A DNA stretch of 64,000 nt. Origin: Botrytis cinerea B05.10 (lineage: Eukaryota > Ascomycota > Leotiomycetes > Helotiales > Sclerotiniaceae). The stretch is taken from the NCBI RefSeq assembly GCF_000143535.2, contig NC_037313.1:1681501-1745500 (forward strand). The letters run 5' to 3'. The notes below the pieces were generated by a model. That model made no database searches and was not told the origin of the DNA. It was given only the letters and a program-made list of their open reading frames with translations. The position numbers and the translations under genes are program-made. This document shows positions 1-12,153 of this stretch, piece by piece; the stretch's first letter is position 1, and every line of letters starts with the position of its first letter.

Positions 1-1646
1 TATTACTGCCCATAAGATAAAAGTGTAGAGCATAGATATATCGTGTGTATGCTAGAGAATGTTAGTGTCAAAACGATGGATATGGGTCATATTGCCAGAA
101 GGAATGAAAGGTAGTCTGTCAGAAAGCAGGAAAACTGGCATGGTGACTTACATAAACAGAATCCAGATATTCACATGAGCCAGCATCGTTCGTACATGGC
201 AACACACGAGCAACATATCCCCAATGTGGTTCCATGGTTGACGTATTATCCGCCATTTGGATATGGCGAGCTTCAATGGCCTCCATGATGTCTATTAGAT
301 ACCGGTATTACAAATAAGAAGATAAATTGCCAGCAATGAAGTCGAATATCAAAAGTAAATGATTGAGCTCGAGAAATAGGAAACCTTCAATTATCAACCC
401 ATTGCCAAGAAACCAGCCAATTACAATGAGCAAGTTTGAGCTCACCATTACCAAACTGACTCAAATCACCAATTGCTCATTATCAGTCCAGATGAAACTT
501 TCATCGGAAACAAACCCCACAATATTCATCATGGGCTGCAACTACCAATGAAAAGAAATGTGAAAAGAGGACGGAGAGCTCGCCAAGAGATTAAACTCCA
601 CTATCATCTCTAGTATATGTGACAAACTCGCGCAAATGTGCGCAACTACCACGGATGAAGATAAAAATCCCTTTGCTCAACACCTTCAAAAAGTATAATC
701 CGTGCTGTCATATGTTTGACAAGCTGCACAGATCTTGAGAATGATTTAAATTCTAGATCTTCCCGGATCTAGATCGCGACAGTAATAGTTCTGCAGACAA
801 TGACAGGCGCATCCAGTCCAGTTTCTTCATCGCGCTTGGCCGCGCTGGTTCGATATTCGAGGCTACATCCCCGTGGCTTGAAATGCTCGAAGCGGCAAAT
901 CTAGATTCCTCGCAGGAACTATGATATCCTTGCTCGTCACTTCGCTCTTATGCGTTCCTCTTTGACCTCATTGTTGAACGGGAAAACTCTGGAAAGCTGG
1001 AACAGGATGTTAGTCAAACGGTGAAAAATGAATGTTTTGCGTAGTAGGCTTTTGATCGGCAAGATTTTAGCGCGTTTCAGGGGCCCCGTTCATTCTCGAG
1101 GCACCTGTAAAACGACTTACCTAAGCGCTAAAATTCAAACCTAGACCCCGACAACATCCTGATCATTATCTTATCCTAGAGCTCCAAAGTTCGTACATCC
1201 CAACCAACATCTTGGGATGATTTCACAAATTATTCCGAAAGCTTATTATGACATATAGATAGATGTATAACTCCAATGACCTCACCCATCAATATTCATT
1301 TCTCCATCATGTATAGGTCTTATGAATGCAAATGAACACGTCTAGGTGAATTGGGTCGTGACAATGGTCAGCGTTTGTTCACATCGCCACACAGCGATTA
1401 ACCCAACATCCAACATCATGAACCGTGATTGAGGTCTCGACCCAAATTGAACCGCGTCAGCCTTTTCTCAATGATGTTGGTGATATCTACATCTCTTGTG
1501 CCACTTCTCGTGAAGATGTTTGACTCATTAGTTGAAGCCCGGTGCTCGATTCTGTCATTTACGTTGCTGACACGACGCTGTATATTTTTGATACCCAAAA
1601 GTTAAAGACTTTTCCATACCTAGGCACTTATAAGATAACTATAAAT
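1..1646. other. 5' flanking intergenic DNA
   Basis: No reading frame here has convincing codon use or a recognisable product, and the frames that exist are short and stop-riddled. The last few hundred bases are the likely promoter and leader of the gene starting at 1647. I see no tRNA and no clear repeat. Confidence 0.5.
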
Positions 1647-2282
1647 ATGGGCTGTTGGTCAAGCAAGATTGAGGAGGAATATGAGGGGAAGGAAATTGGT
1701 TCCATCATGTCCGGCGAATCTGGCAAGTGACGAGTTCCTCCACTATTCCCCTGGAAGAGTGCATGCTAATCCATTCTTCAGGTAGTGATTACAGTAATCA
1801 ACGTGGTCGATCAGACTCGCGCGACACAACTCACAGGGAGAAAGAACTTTGTCATAGCCGAAGCCGGAATTCTGAATCTGAAGAACGAAAACGTCTCACA
1901 GCAGATTCGATACCACAAATGAAAGTAATGACTGAGGCAGACTATTTACGATGTCATGATACCGATGAACTACGCGATCTAGAGAAGGACATAAGCGAAC
2001 TTGAAGGTGACAATGAGTATATGGAAAGGGAAATGAGAGATATTGAGAACGAACATGGATATGAAGGAAGGTTTAAGGAAAGAGATGCAAATGGAGATTA
2101 TGCGACTAGTCCAGATAGCAGGACGTTCCGAAGAGACGACGATAGGTGGGTCTTACTGAGATTTTGGTGGTCAAATTGCGAAGAAGAAATTGCTAATCAT
2201 TACTAGGTCTTACTATAGTAGTGATGTCAGTTCGATGAGCTCTATGCTTTCAGTACTACATGAATCGCCCGAGGAAAGCTAA
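1647..2282 (+). CDS. Small acidic protein with predicted N-myristoylation/palmitoylation signal
   Basis: Three exons, 1647-1726, 1786-2145 and 2207-2282, give 171 residues in a continuous frame. The second intron is well supported: GTGGGT donor, TGCTAAT branch and TAG acceptor. The first intron (GTGACG donor) needs the TAG acceptor at 1784-1785 to keep frame, because the nearer CAG does not. The protein starts MGCWSSK, fitting Gly2 myristoylation with Cys3 palmitoylation, so attachment to the inner face of a membrane is inferred. The middle is rich in Ser, Arg and Glu. Residues roughly 80-110 form an acidic heptad-like stretch that could be a short coiled coil. The tail is Ser-rich. I do not recognise the family, and the function is unknown. 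Confidence 0.6.
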
Positions 2283-4252
2283 GTTTCCACACTCTGTTTC
2301 TTTTTGTCTTTAGGGGTGCGGAGAGGGGGCAATTCCAACTATCGAGTGTATAGATTCGGAGGATTGCTCCTTAGATGCTTCGCAGTATATATGGTTAAAT
2401 TGGAAATATCATGGTCGTTTACTCCACGTATTAGATAGGCGTTGGTTTATGGAATTGGATTTTAACACGCGCGAACAAGTTTCGCGAAGCGAATTGTTAT
2501 ATACCTAGGTACTCAAGCATTTTTTAAACATCACAATACTTGTGTTAGTTTCTCTTTTGATGGTTCTCATGCAGCATTAGGCTACGCACATATTTTGAGA
2601 ATTTCAGCGTAATTGCTGCTTCCGAAACCTTTCCAGAGCAGTAATGTAATGCAAATTTTGTTGATGGCTGCCAGTTTCAAAACATCAATGCAGTCCAAAA
2701 GTTATGTTTCTTCAACTTTATCGACCCTAGTGCAACGGCAAAAGTAATCAGACACTACCGTTTGAGTCTCAAATTCAAATTTGCGAAGGTTCCCAATGCT
2801 GAGCCGAAAAAATATCTCTTTCTGTCGTCGTCGAAGAATCCTACGCATAATCTTAGTGATCTCAGCCAAATGAGCAAAAATTTGGTAATACGTGAAAAAC
2901 ACCCATTCTCAGCCGAGAAATCACTCATTACATCTTGCAAGATCATCTTTTTTCATAAATATTCAGCGAAATATATGTCAAGTATACGAAAATGGCGAGG
3001 TGAAGCGTAGGGTAAATTAACCGATCAAAAGGAGAAAGAGCTCATCTCAACTCCTCTAATACTTCCTCTCCCGTTCTGAAAAGCAATTGAAATAATTCTC
3101 GCTTCTATATTTCGCAATAGTTGTTTCTACAACATAAATTCATCAGATTTCATTATTGAAGCTCATCAAACCCATCTCTCCGAAGCGAAAAACTTAAGTG
3201 ATTCTCCTAATTTCAGTAGCAGACCTATCCGCCGGAGTACCTTCCTCACAGAAACAAATTTCGCATCCACCATTAACAATCTACTATGCCAAGAAACTCA
3301 TTCTAGAAGAAGCGGTTGGATTCTTGAAGAAACCATCAATTGCGTAACCAGCATATAGAACACTCCCGAAAATGTCTTTATCTGCAGCAGTCTTTAGATT
3401 TCCCAGGTTCTTGAAATAGCAAGACACACGCGTTCAACCACGGGACTAAACGTTATTCTCTCGTGCTTCAAAACCAGCAACTACGTACTTATTCCCTGCG
3501 CGATGATGAGCGTATCACAGGATCATTATCCAGATATCCAAATGACATAGCACAAACCGATGAGAATACCCGCCATTACCTACCCCAGAAAATCATGGGA
3601 ATGAAAGAGTAAATTAATGCAGGATGCAAAGGATATAAAGTTCCTTCGTTAGTGCAATAAGTTGTTTTATACATATGTAAACCTACCGAGAATTTCCACT
3701 TTTATCATTAGCAAATGATGGACGTCCTGTATGTGAATTCGATTATGACATCCACACCGCGTCGTTCGAGTGACATTTAGAACACAAGTAACAGAATCAT
3801 CACCGTCTGAATTTTGCGATTGAATATCATGTCATATGTTCCTCGATAATGACACCACCTTAATCCTTCAAATTTTCTTCGACTACAAAAGCCTCATCAT
3901 CAATCACTGCTAAATGAACTCTCAAGTCAAAAATTTAGCTCTTGCGAGTGCCTCATCAAAACTCAGGAAGCGCCGAGTTTGGATCGTTCCGAAATTTTGA
4001 CATCTCACTAATGACCGTCATAGTGATATATTGCCTACTTGCGGACCTGTGGGTTCTATTCCTGTTGAGTGAGATAAAGTAGGAGAAACATAGATCTGCT
4101 CGGAACAGTTCAATTCATCGCAATAGATACTCAGAAACGAGTACGCTCGATGAGAATGTCTCTCATTTTCATTATTAACGTATGTCTCATAGCACAATAA
4201 TATTTACATCTCCCTCGAGGTACGACTATCACTACAAAGCGAAGTCACCACC
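2283..4252. other. Intergenic DNA, nothing recognised
   Basis: About 2 kb between the 3' end of the small acidic-protein gene and the 3' end of the convergent bromodomain gene. All six frames are short. The sequence is AT-rich with many stops. I see no RNA gene, terminal repeats or tandem array. Confidence 0.5.
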
Positions 4253-7147
4253 TTAAGCCTTTCTTCTTCTTTTTACCGAGCCACTTCCGTTCCCTACAAC
4301 GCCATCCCCATCCCCTGCCAGCTCGTCAGCTTCATCATCGTCATCATCATCATCAGGTTTAGCATGACTATTTGTATGTCTAATACCCCAAGGTCCACCA
4401 AGAGCTTCTCTTTCTGCAGCTTCTTCGCTTCTTCTCTCTGCACTTCTCAGTGCTCCAATATCTTTCTCGACATCCATGAACATAGCTCTTGTATCTTTCA
4501 CCAGTGAATTCTCATCAATTTCATACACCGCTCCTCTCTCAGACTCTTTTCTCTTATTCTCAAATGCTTTACCAAATCCACGATCAGGATCGGGATTAAA
4601 CATAATAGCATTGGCGAACATGCGCATCAATTCCTTTTCAAACTGAGCGTAATTTATTATGCCTTTTGGAGGAATGAGGTCTTCAGCGATAGGCAACCAT
4701 GCACTTGATTGACCTTGGTCATCTGGTGTAACCAGAGCTGCAGCTGCAGCCGCCGCAGCTTTATGTCCAGCTGTGATAGCCGTTCGGATAGATTTGAGAT
4801 CTTGCGGGCGAAGAATGAGATCTTTATAACCAGGAGCATCTCTCTCCTTGACAGGGTTTGCAAATGTACTCGCGTTCCGATGACCACTAATTGATTCCAA
4901 GGCAGACACACTAATCTTGGGAAATGCACGAGTCCACAAAACGAACAGGGGTGGACCACGGGGTTCTCTAAGTTCGGGACTATCAAGACGTTTTCGTTTC
5001 ATTGCTTGACGAGGTGATTGTGGGATTTTGGATTGTCGAATTGTACTTTCATCAGTCGATATATCGGCTACATCACCAACGCCACGGGGTGTTGCGACTT
5101 CTTGTTTGAAGTGAAGACCAGAGCTTTCGTTATCCAGAGAGAGTTCGTCAGCATGTGATTGTACCGACTGACTTCTTCTAAACAGACCAATAGTGGGAGT
5201 TGAGGTTATACTGCCAGCTCGCTTGCGTAACGTGTTTGGTGTATCATTGGCGTTGCCCGGTTTTACAGAATCCTTTGGCTGGTGTTTCTTTTGTGAAGAC
5301 TTCTCTACTGATTGGGGTAATACTTTAGGCTTCAATACGGGACTAAGAGCCTCGGCCTGTGGACGAGAAGGCTCCCTAGGTAATCGTGGAGTAGCGCCGG
5401 ATGGTCTTGGTGTCCATTTAGTGCCACTTCCAGTCATGAATGTCTGAGGTGCTTGAGACAACGGAGTATGAGGTTGCGATAATTGCGGTCTTGGCTGCAC
5501 TGAAGTGTTAATGGGTAGAGAAGGCCGTGGACTTTGATTTGCATTATAAGGTGAATTATATTGCCTATTTTCGGGAGCAACAAGTTCTGGTCGGGGAAAC
5601 GGCGGTCGGGTATTTGGAGGTCCATTAAGCTGATATGGTAAGGGATACGGTGGTGATTGGAAGGGAGGGATCCATTGTGGGGGAGGATGGCCGGTCGAGG
5701 AGAGAGGTCTTTGTGGAGGTGGAGGTGGGAATGAATGTGTATATGGCATATGAGGCGGAATTTGTGGCATAGACCCTGGAGGCAAAGAGACCGGAGGCAA
5801 AGGCCCTTGCTGAGCCATAGGAGACCCAGAATTTGCACGATATTGCTGCCCAGCAACGTCTGCTAATGCATCTAGTTGCGTGCCAGTAGTACTTGGAGGT
5901 CTACCCATTGTATGAGGGGGTGGTAAAAGAACGCCTTGTTGATATTGTGGGTTCAATGGAGATGATGGTACAGAATGATGGGGCGGAGGTAAATGTGGAC
6001 TTGGTAAGGAATTTCGATGGTTTTGGGGCGGGTACGAATGAGGAGGATATGAAGGGAACGGTGGGGGGTAAAACTGGGAGTGTGGAGATGGATGCGGCGA
6101 TCCGGGTTGAGGGTTGTGGAACTGTGGAGGATTAGGACCGCCGGGGTGAAATGGTGGTTCCCATTGCAAAGGAGGAGGACCAAGTTGCGGCGAGTGAGCC
6201 TGAGTTTGTAAGGGAGATGGACCATGTGGGCCATGGCTGCCAGATCTTTGATGAGCCATTGGTGGTACCCCATGTTGCATACCATTTCGAGGCTGCTGTT
6301 CCGTGACATTTTTGGGGGGAGGAACAGGGGTGGAATTTTGAGTGTTTAAAACATCACTGATAGCCAAACCTTCTGGTCGACCTTCGGTTCTCGGCGAAGG
6401 ACCGGGAGATGGAGATGCTTTTGTTCTTGATTGCTCTCTTACATTTGGAGGTAATGATTGAGGAATAGCTATCTCAAATGACTTGATTTGTGGCAGCTGT
6501 GGCTCCAGACGCCTAGGTTCTGTCGGCCGTGGGTCCTGCAGTCTGCTATCCAAAGGTTTGGATTCCTTCGATATACCTTCCTCTGTGATCGGAACATTGC
6601 TAGTGGTACCATTTGGCTTCATGCCAGTATCCGCAGCTTGTTTGTGCCCATTCTGTTCCGTGACCGCCCGCTCTTCTTTCAATATTCTCTCATCCCAATC
6701 TCCTCTCTCAATTGCCGCAATATCTCGTTGAACGGCTCGGTAGTTTTCCTCATCTTCCCTGATTGCCCGCACCATATAATCTTTATACCGCTCATATAAC
6801 CTCTCCACTAAAATTGGCAATTTTTCTCGATAAGGCTGGGCATCCTTGATAGTTGGTAAATGTGGACTTGAGAGTTTTCGTTTTTTTGGCGGCGACGGTC
6901 CAGTTTCTTCCTGCACATCTTGCTCTGCATCGTTCTTCAATTCCTCCTGCAGCAGTCGTAAATACAAATCCCCCAATAGATCCGCACTCAGTCTGCCAGC
7001 ATCGTATGTTTCCCCATCCTTGACCAGGGAATTATTGGTCAACAGCTGAGAAATTTGAGTGAATGAGTTTGGATCGGTGCCATATGCGACCAAAGATTGA
7101 AATAGCAATAAACATTCAAGAGGCGTATAGGCTGTAGTAGTATTCAT
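4253..7147 (-). CDS. Bromodomain protein, Brd8/Bdc1-like (putative NuA4 subunit)
   Basis: A single uninterrupted exon encodes 964 residues from the ATG at 7147. The open frame continues upstream but holds no earlier ATG. The N-terminus is helical and followed by Lys/Arg-rich segments. About residues 230-620 are very rich in Pro, Gln, Ser and His and probably disordered. The C-terminal part (about 735-925) is a divergent bromodomain: a WTRAFPKI-type opening helix, an NPVKERDAPGYKDLI loop, and NAIMFNPD, where the final Asn sits at the acetyl-lysine-binding position. An Ala-rich and linker insertion separates the helices. The tail holds an acidic Asp run and a basic terminus. In yeasts, Bdc1/Brd8-type proteins belong to the NuA4 histone acetyltransferase complex; that role is inferred by similarity. 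Nuclear location is likely. Confidence 0.75.
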   Translation of the reverse strand: MNTTTAYTPLECLLLFQSLVAYGTDPNSFTQISQLLTNNSLVKDGETYDAGRLSADLLGDLYLRLLQEELKNDAEQDVQEETGPSPPKKRKLSSPHLPTIKDAQPYREKLPILVERLYERYKDYMVRAIREDEENYRAVQRDIAAIERGDWDERILKEERAVTEQNGHKQAADTGMKPNGTTSNVPITEEGISKESKPLDSRLQDPRPTEPRRLEPQLPQIKSFEIAIPQSLPPNVREQSRTKASPSPGPSPRTEGRPEGLAISDVLNTQNSTPVPPPKNVTEQQPRNGMQHGVPPMAHQRSGSHGPHGPSPLQTQAHSPQLGPPPLQWEPPFHPGGPNPPQFHNPQPGSPHPSPHSQFYPPPFPSYPPHSYPPQNHRNSLPSPHLPPPHHSVPSSPLNPQYQQGVLLPPPHTMGRPPSTTGTQLDALADVAGQQYRANSGSPMAQQGPLPPVSLPPGSMPQIPPHMPYTHSFPPPPPQRPLSSTGHPPPQWIPPFQSPPYPLPYQLNGPPNTRPPFPRPELVAPENRQYNSPYNANQSPRPSLPINTSVQPRPQLSQPHTPLSQAPQTFMTGSGTKWTPRPSGATPRLPREPSRPQAEALSPVLKPKVLPQSVEKSSQKKHQPKDSVKPGNANDTPNTLRKRAGSITSTPTIGLFRRSQSVQSHADELSLDNESSGLHFKQEVATPRGVGDVADISTDESTIRQSKIPQSPRQAMKRKRLDSPELREPRGPPLFVLWTRAFPKISVSALESISGHRNASTFANPVKERDAPGYKDLILRPQDLKSIRTAITAGHKAAAAAAAALVTPDDQGQSSAWLPIAEDLIPPKGIINYAQFEKELMRMFANAIMFNPDPDRGFGKAFENKRKESERGAVYEIDENSLVKDTRAMFMDVEKDIGALRSAERRSEEAAEREALGGPWGIRHTNSHAKPDDDDDDDEADELAGDGDGVVGNGSGSVKRRRKA

Positions 7148-9380
7148 GCCACGGTATCCTCCTCGCCAGCTTTCGAGGGGATTTCCACGACTTTTGGGAG
7201 GGTGAAGAGGAGCCACGACGAAGAAGAGGAAAGTTGGGTGGATCAAATTCGCGATTAAATTGATAAAAGGTTTAGAGTATCAAGACAACCTTTTTCAAAT
7301 GATTAATGATGCATTTAAAGCGATGTAATCGATGCGAAAACCTACTAAGTGGATAGATCGTTATCAAGAGTTATAATTGATCGCGACTGATAGAATTTTG
7401 GGTCGTGGTTGATGGGGACAACAATTGATTGATTTATGATCAAATTTATGAGTATGAGGTTATTCATACCATTTCACATTCGCATGTTCTGTTCTGACCA
7501 CAACAATCCCCAGCTAGGTAGCTTTCTAGCCCAAATTTTTAGAGGACGGTCACGTGCCTTTATCAAAATCAAAAATCAGACAAAATCAAAAACAGATCCA
7601 ATGGAAATGGGAATAGAAACAAGAATGCTAATGGAGATGGACATGGACTCGGGATTTAAAGTCAGCCTTTGGTCGGTTCCTAGGCACATTTGAAGATCCC
7701 CCAGTTCTTTGGGGGGGGGTTTTGTTTGGGAATCGTCGGTGAAGCATTTCGAGATGTCCCAAGGTGCGATGTACAGTGAGGACATCTGAAGTTATGTATG
7801 TTGTGTGCAAGAACATATCTACGTAGTGTGCATCACACAGTATTACATAGTGATTTGGTGATGTTCTCCCTCCCTCCCTCCCTTCCTTCCAGCTCGCGAG
7901 TCTTTCCCCAGTCAAGCCAGCCACACGTATATTTGCTCCGCATATACTTTGTACAGTATACTGAGTTCAGCATTGTCAGCAGCGTCAAGGATTTTACCCT
8001 TCCCATAAACCTAAAACCGCGCTGTAGATCGTTCAGCTATTCCTCCAGATACTCGAATTATGACGGTAAGAGTTGTCTACCACGACGAGTTGACAGGAAG
8101 AGTTGCCATCGATCTAGCATCTAGCATCTAGTATCTAGTATAGTATCTACCGGTATCTATGACGATGAACGCAGTTGGAGCAAACTATAAAGTTTACGAG
8201 TGCCGATACCTACCTATCATCCACCCAAGCGTGCTATTACTCAAGAAGACAACCAGCTCTTGGTTTTCATATCCTCCAAAGAACACTCTATCTACCCGAG
8301 TAGAAGTCATCGCTTCCTATTAGCAATTAAGGGGTCGTCTAAACTCTTTGAGAAATCCTTTGAGAAATGGAGAAATGGAGAAATAAGGTGTTCGACTCCG
8401 TAATGTGTGTGTGTGTGCATGGCATTGAAGAGGTATCCTGTCATCTTATTGAAATATGCTTTCAATCTATTCCCTATGCATGTCCAGTATGCTACTTATC
8501 CAATTATCCTTTTCCCGAAGACACACCTTTATGCGTTGTTGATAGCCACATCAATGCTTTACGAACTTGCTTTTCATCTGCTTCATGAACCGATAAAACC
8601 TTCTAGGAGTATTGCCCCTCATGGAAAACCTTACTTTTGCCCATTCGGGTATTGCTTAATGATGATCTTCATGCCAAATATCTGAATGCTCTCTAGCTAT
8701 TGTCAATTTTTCAATACATCAATTTACCAGCATAAAGCTGGTCTGATTGTTCTATTTTCATAGTTCTATATTTACTCGAGTGGCTTTGGTTGGGCTGACA
8801 GCACTTCTATGCATTCATTCCTCACATTCCATTTGGCCATCCCCCTGACCACTCTCATTCGAGACAACTTCACCTCGTTAGACGTTTTCATATTTTGATT
8901 GAAATTTCATGAGCCAAAAGCCCTGGAGATTGTTCCTGAGTTTTGATCATACTCTGTATATATACATATCCACTCCTCGTCATTTGCAACCCCAGCTGAC
9001 GGAGAGAACGAACCAAAAGCTTCTCCATTAATTTCACATGACACTAGTCTAGCAGCCCCTATTATTTCTCTTTAAGGTGCCAACCTCCAATCTATGAAAA
9101 CAGAGGATCCGCATCAAAAGATCCGCATCAAACTTATTACGATTCATTGACAGATACAAGAAGAAGTCGGGCTCTGTTAATCTTAAGGTTTTCTACTTCT
9201 CCAGAAACCATCCATCTCTTAACAAGACCGTTTTTCCATCCAATATCCCAAGAACATTCCATACCCAACCTCCAACTTCCAATCTCGTGTTGCGTACCCG
9301 AAGATCTCAATTACCGGGTACATTTTAAGCTACAGCCCTATATCCAGATAGCTCGAGATACTTTAACTTCACAAGCAATC
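7148..9380. promoter_or_regulatory. Divergent intergenic region between two genes
   Basis: The region separates the minus-strand bromodomain gene from the plus-strand gene at 9381, so it should contain both promoters. It has a CCCTCCCTCCCTTCCTTCC pyrimidine tract near 7868-7890, a degenerate tandem of an ATCTAGC/T unit near 8110-8150, and a pyrimidine-rich leader before 9381. No supported gene was found. Confidence 0.4.
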
Positions 9381-10076
9381 ATGTCCGACGCCGAACTCGA
9401 TAGTCAATATGTGCCAACTGGCAGGCCACAATCGTAGGTTTGATGGGTTTGGAAGCTGTAAGATGAGACTAATGGGTATTCAGTCAAATGGCACGATCAT
9501 TTGCTCTCGCATTGGATGATTTGTTCAAGCTTGACAGCAGCGAGGACCTCGACGCTATAGTTTCCGAGAAGTATGGCTTCATAATTCTGATACTCTTTTC
9601 AACAACACTATTTTCAACAATTCAATACTAAGATCTTATTTTTATCTATCAGGAAGAACGAAATATCTACAAAGACCTCCGAACTCGAAGAACTCGAAGC
9701 CCGACTCAGAGCGACCGAGGAAAGACTAAAGGCCAAACAAGCAGCAGCAGTCCCCGGAATCTTGTCGCCAGGGAATCCAGCTTCCCGACAACAGCAGTCT
9801 ACAGACGGTCCTATAAGCCCTTTAGAACCAAAATTTGAGAACAATATCACATCGCGGGGTGTTGGAATAAGCGGGGAGAGTATCGCATCCAGGCCAGCTG
9901 CCCCAAAGCCAGAACAATCATACACAACAGCTCTAGCATCACATATTCCAGGAGCTCTACCACCTACCCCAGGTGCTAGCGAAGGTGAATACGAACTCGA
10001 TGATGGGGACAGGACCAGTGCTGACTATGTAATTGTTACAAAAGATGGAGATGTTCCACCGACAGGTACCGAATGA
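9381..10076 (+). CDS. Hypothetical protein with short coiled coil
   Basis: Exons 9381-9433, 9484-9570 and 9653-10076 join in frame to give 187 residues. The introns have GTAGGT and GTATGG donors and CAG acceptors, and the first has a GACTAAT branch. The start MSDAELDSQYVPTG lies in good context after a pyrimidine-rich leader. Residues about 20-45 hold a helical LALDDLFKL segment. Residues about 50-80 are a Glu/Lys/Leu coiled coil (TSELEELEARLRATEERL). The rest is Pro/Ser/Gly-rich and likely disordered, ending in an acidic stretch with TSADYVIVTKDGD. There is no signal peptide or membrane segment. I do not recognise the family. The exon structure and codon use make a real gene likely. Confidence 0.7.
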
Positions 10077-11248
10077 ATACTACCAGTATTATTACACAAC
10101 TTCACATATTTAACCCCCTTTGGGTCGTCGTACCATTACCGTTATTGCTTCAGCCGCATTCGTTATTCTCCGACTGGTGGATCATTCAATTGTTTGACCA
10201 CATCGTTACATTCCTGGCGTTACTTCCGGTTTTTGAACTCGACTTCGACTACATTCCCATCTCTGATTTTGGAATACGAACGATGGATATTAAGAGTTGG
10301 ATTTGCGGGTTTTGCTTTGTATATACCATGGACAATTCCTATAGAGAGGAGGATTTCTAAGCTTGGGATTAATCGATTTATAATTCGCACGAAGGATTAA
10401 TGTGTCAAAAAATTGCATATCCACATGGTTCTGTTCGAGTTTTATTTCGTTCCACAAAAGGCATCAGTGTGCCGCCTTTTTTTGTGCATTTTACGACGAT
10501 ATTCATTCCGTACATCACTCATGAGTCAAGACAACAAATTTCTAGCTTGTGTCACAAGATATGTCGAACATGGGCTGGAGGGCGCACGTCGAGGCTGGCT
10601 CTCTTGCACGAGGAGAATCCCATTGCAAGCCAAGTTGTCTCTTAGTGAAGTCCAAAAGCGAAGTCGATTCACATTCACAAACCAGGAAACGCAACTTTTA
10701 ACTTCAAGATTGATTTCTTTGTTGCCTGTGGTCACTTCATTAAATGTCACTTATTCGAAAAAGTGTATATACTACAACAATCGACAGTATTCTGCCTTGA
10801 CATACGAATCGGCCATCTAGATTAAATGGATTCGATTTCGACGCTCCCAGTTTAGGGACAAGGCTAAGTATCTGTAACAATTGGGTGAATACGCGTTACG
10901 TTGCTCAACCCGCGATTCTAGTTTCTGATTCTAACCTTTTTTATGAAATAAAATAAACAGGAAAGCCTCTAACTTTGAGTGCTGGCACTCAATACGAAAA
11001 TTCTAGGCCGTGCTGGGAATCCTAAATCTGGAACTAAACCTACGGTAAGACAAGACCGGATGTTTCCTTCGAGTTATCACCTGATTGCGAATTATGAAGC
11101 GAGAGTAAGCTTTTCTTAATTACACTACCCAAGTATTTTAAGTATTTGAAACATTATGATGTTTGGTCTGAAAACAAGCAGTCAAATTTCTATAGCACTC
11201 TTCTATTTGCTACATTAAAGTCATTCATGGATCAGTTCTAGGCCTCGG
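10077..11248. other. Intergenic DNA
   Basis: The 3' untranslated region of the preceding gene is followed by AT-rich DNA. Several frames of 70-135 codons exist but lack a good start context, splice partners or recognisable sequence. I take them as chance. Confidence 0.45.
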
Positions 11249-11931
11249 TCAATGACTGAAGCAAATTTGCCACATTTTCCTTTGCAAATAGCGTGCTGGC
11301 TCAAACTTTGTGTTGGAAGATGTCATAGAAATATGGCAAGATATCAATACATGGAGAGTTTGCCAGAGAAAGCCGTTCAACAGCGTACGCGAGGCTTGTA
11401 TAACTGGTAGAGCAATCTTCTCCGAAACCAATTGGAAGCGGACAACAACGAGATCCTTAGCAGCCTTTTTGACCTCGTTGAATATTAGACTCATATGGCT
11501 ATCTCAATATCTGATAAACAAAATTTATTTGTAATTTGATCGCTGAGGTTTTCGGCATTCAAAATATTGATTAGGTTTTTTGTTTCTTCGATCTTAATTC
11601 GGTCTACCATTCCACCAACGCCTGAATTTGTTATTGCATAAGTCAGAGGCCTTTTCTTTGAAGTCATGGCAGCTTTGGTCGTATAGCCGCCGGCTTCGAG
11701 ATCTAGGACAGCCTTGGTTCGAACAACCAATGTGTTTCCCTCGGTGGCAGCGATTGGAGCAGCAATATATCACTGAGTCTTGAGAGGACTAGCGTTGCAG
11801 CTTTGAAGATGGATTAACGCATGGTGTGTGAAGATATAAGAATTTTTGATGGCGGGCGTGGAGAATTTGTTGTTCGGATTGAATTTCCAAATGGGGTAGA
11901 TGATTAAATGAAGTTCAGTTTTTAGACACAT
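11249..11931 (-). pseudogene. Decayed gene of unknown family
   Basis: Reading the minus strand from the ATG at 11931, one frame stays open for about 50 codons, meets a single TGA (CAG TGA TAT), then continues for about 95 codons with coding-like composition (AAPIAATEGN, LDLEAGGYTTKAA, NSGVGGMVDRI). It stops at about 11491. The adjacent frame then continues at once with SLIFNEVKKAAKDLVVVRF and about 60 more codons to 11249. One stop plus a frameshift within otherwise protein-like sequence suggests a broken gene. No homologue is recognised. A spliced gene or chance open frames remain possible. Confidence 0.35.
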
Positions 11932-12153
11932 CTAAAGTTGAATGAGTGATATAGACCACGACGAAGATGATAAGTAGAACTGATTCTGTGGATTGATATG
12001 ATGAGAGATTAGAGATGCATGCGCCTATTATATTGCATTTATACAGCATCGATACACAGTTCTCAGGCATCCGGAAGGGCATCATTTCATTGCTACAACG
12101 GAATCAAAAGGCTCACTTCGATATTTACATCCCCCTCTCTAATCCTCTACAAC

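Noticed and set aside
5434..6309. Overlapping plus and minus frames inside the bromodomain gene
   Set aside because: They are shadows of Pro/His-rich coding sequence, with no start context or recognisable domain.
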